Below, piece by piece: positions 5,462 to 6,438 of a stretch of DNA of 6,438 bases (position 1 is the first letter of the stretch; the number at the start of each line of letters is the position of its first letter). Source of the stretch: a bacterium. Lineage in GTDB: Bacteria > Desulfobacterota > Deferrimicrobia > Deferrimicrobiales > Deferrimicrobiaceae. The stretch spans positions 1 through 6,438 of the forward strand of contig JAGVHM010000088.1 of the NCBI GenBank assembly GCA_020056545.1, given 5' to 3'. The position numbers were made by a program, and so were the translations under genes. The notes below the pieces were generated by a model, which was given only the letters and a program-made list of their open reading frames with translations, was not told the origin of the DNA and ran no database searches.

Positions 5462-6410
5462 CGACGTTTCCCAGCTGATCGGCTCGCGCGAGAACCCGAC
5501 CCCTCTGGTGCGCTTGAGACGGCTTCCGCCGCCCGGGACTGGAGAGATCTTCGCCAAGCTGGAGTGGATGAACCCCTTCGGGTCGATCAAGGACCGCACC
5601 GCGAAGTACCTCATCGAGGGGCTGAAGCGCAGCGGCGGACTCAAGGGGAAAAAGATCGTCGAGCCGACCTCCGGAAATACCGGAATCGCGCTGGCAGCCC
5701 TCTCCAACCTTGCAGGCGTTCCATGCACGATCACGATACCGTCGGGCGCCCCGGAGGAGAAGATCGCGCTGCTGCGCCTCCTGGGAGCGGAGGTGTGGCC
5801 CACTCCCGACGACCTGTGCCCGATAGACCACCCCAAGGATGGCGCCATCGCGCTCGCGTGGACCTTCGTAACCGCCGAGGCGACAAGGGACCTGTACGTC
5901 ATGCCGAACCAGTACGAGAACCCGGACAACGTGCGGGCGCACTACGAGACTACGGGCCCGGAGATCTGGGAACAGACGCTCGGCAAGGTGACTCACTTCT
6001 TCGCCGGGTACGGCACCTGCGGGACGATCACGGGCGTGGCGAAATTTCTAAAAGGAAAAAACCACGACGTCCGCGTGATCGCGATCGAGCCCGAGAAGGG
6101 GCACAGGATCTCCGGTCTGAAAAATTTCCAGGAGAGCAAAAAGCCCGGCATCCTCGACGAGTCGCTCATCGACAAGACGGTGCGGGTCCCCGACGACCCC
6201 GCCTACGAGACGACGATCCGGCTCGCCCGGGAAGAGAGCCTGCTCGTCGGCCCATCCACGGGGGCGATCGTCTGGGCCGCCCTGCAGGAGAACCTGCCGG
6301 AGGTGGCGGTGGCCGTCTGCATCTCTCCGGACAACGCCTTCAAGTACACCTCCTTTTACGCCGACCGCGTCGCGAACGACGGGGTGCCGCGGGTGGACAT
6401 GGCCGTATGA
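5436..6410 (+). CDS. Cysteine synthase-family PLP enzyme (CysK/CysM/CBS-core type)
   Basis: This 324-residue cytoplasmic fold-type II PLP enzyme most likely joins sulfide to an activated serine to make cysteine. The start at 5436 is chosen because GAGGAG at 5423-5428 sits 7 nt upstream and the family N-terminus (ENPTPLVRL at 19-27) follows. It overlaps the siroheme gene by 26 bp. Seen motifs are Lys52 in NPFGSIKDR (PLP Schiff base), PTSGNTG (77-83, substrate loop), GYGTCGTITG (191-200, phosphate loop, with Cys195 where Gly or Thr is usual) and GPSTGA (272-277). The middle and C-terminal parts (a PTPDD...DHPKDG insert, NQYENPDNVRAHYETT at 158-173, SPDNAFKY at 297-304) recall cystathionine beta-synthase and Mycobacterium CysM more than E. 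coli CysK. The heme and CBS domains are absent. Substrate (O-acetylserine, O-phosphoserine or serine) cannot be read from sequence; operon context favours cysteine synthesis. Confidence 0.85.
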   Translation: MDLSRKVFDDVSQLIGSRENPTPLVRLRRLPPPGTGEIFAKLEWMNPFGSIKDRTAKYLIEGLKRSGGLKGKKIVEPTSGNTGIALAALSNLAGVPCTITIPSGAPEEKIALLRLLGAEVWPTPDDLCPIDHPKDGAIALAWTFVTAEATRDLYVMPNQYENPDNVRAHYETTGPEIWEQTLGKVTHFFAGYGTCGTITGVAKFLKGKNHDVRVIAIEPEKGHRISGLKNFQESKKPGILDESLIDKTVRVPDDPAYETTIRLAREESLLVGPSTGAIVWAALQENLPEVAVAVCISPDNAFKYTSFYADRVANDGVPRVDMAV

Positions 6411-6438
6411 ACGAAACCGACTACAAGGAACTGAAAAA
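6407..6438 (+). CDS. Start of the next operon gene (cut by right edge)
   Basis: An ATG at 6407 overlaps the TGA of the PLP enzyme (ATGA), the same coupling seen at the permease/ATPase junction. It opens a frame MNETDYKELK that runs off the window. A modest GGTGG lies about 10 nt upstream. Ten codons are too few to name a product. Position in the operon would suit a sulfite reductase or another sulfur-assimilation protein, and some small siroheme reductases start with an ELKKGG-like phrase, but this is only a guess. Confidence 0.6.
   Translation, partial: MNETDYKELK

Overview
This is a GC-rich (roughly 60% by eye) Gram-negative bacterial window. It carries a plus-strand operon for sulfate uptake and assimilation, and a divergent minus-strand pair of envelope genes. 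The outer-membrane gene, the CysG-type fusion and the gene style suggest a deltaproteobacterial (Desulfobacterota-like) or related lineage. That placement is an impression, not a result.

Left part, minus strand: a 91-codon small exported protein (546-821), rich in His and Cys, is followed 100 bp downstream by the first 148 codons of an outer-membrane protein (1-445), which runs off the left edge. The small protein's H-x-H...H-x2-C-x2-C-x3-H pattern hints at metal handling, and the outer-membrane protein resembles the putative zinc-regulated TonB-dependent receptor/porin family.

Divergent intergenic region (822-1230): a short minus-strand ORF at 879-1112 looks like a relic of a small protein with an internal deletion. 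A good sigma-70-type promoter (TTGACA at 1106-1111, 17 bp, TATGCT at 1129-1134) drives the plus-strand operon. The ~90-nt leader contains a perfect 9-bp inverted repeat (1144-1152 / 1195-1203) around a 6-bp hairpin. It could be an RNA control element or an operator pair.

Right part, plus strand (1231 to the right edge) is one tight operon: a periplasmic sulfate-binding protein, a single CysT-type permease, a CysA-type ATPase, a siroheme synthase fusion (precorrin-2 dehydrogenase plus uroporphyrinogen-III methyltransferase), a PLP-dependent cysteine-synthase-family enzyme, and the first ten codons of another gene. Gene junctions are 4 bp, ATGA overlap, 13 bp, 26-bp overlap and ATGA overlap, so the genes are almost certainly co-transcribed and translationally coupled. 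Together they import sulfate, make siroheme (the cofactor of sulfite reductase) and fix sulfide into cysteine.

The window is mostly recognisable sulfur metabolism. The unusual points are the single permease gene, a Cys-Cys pair in the sulfate-binding loop, a shortened chelatase/dimerisation region in the CysG fusion, a cysteine synthase with CBS-like features, and the structured leader. I found no CRISPR array, insertion sequence, tRNA or rRNA.
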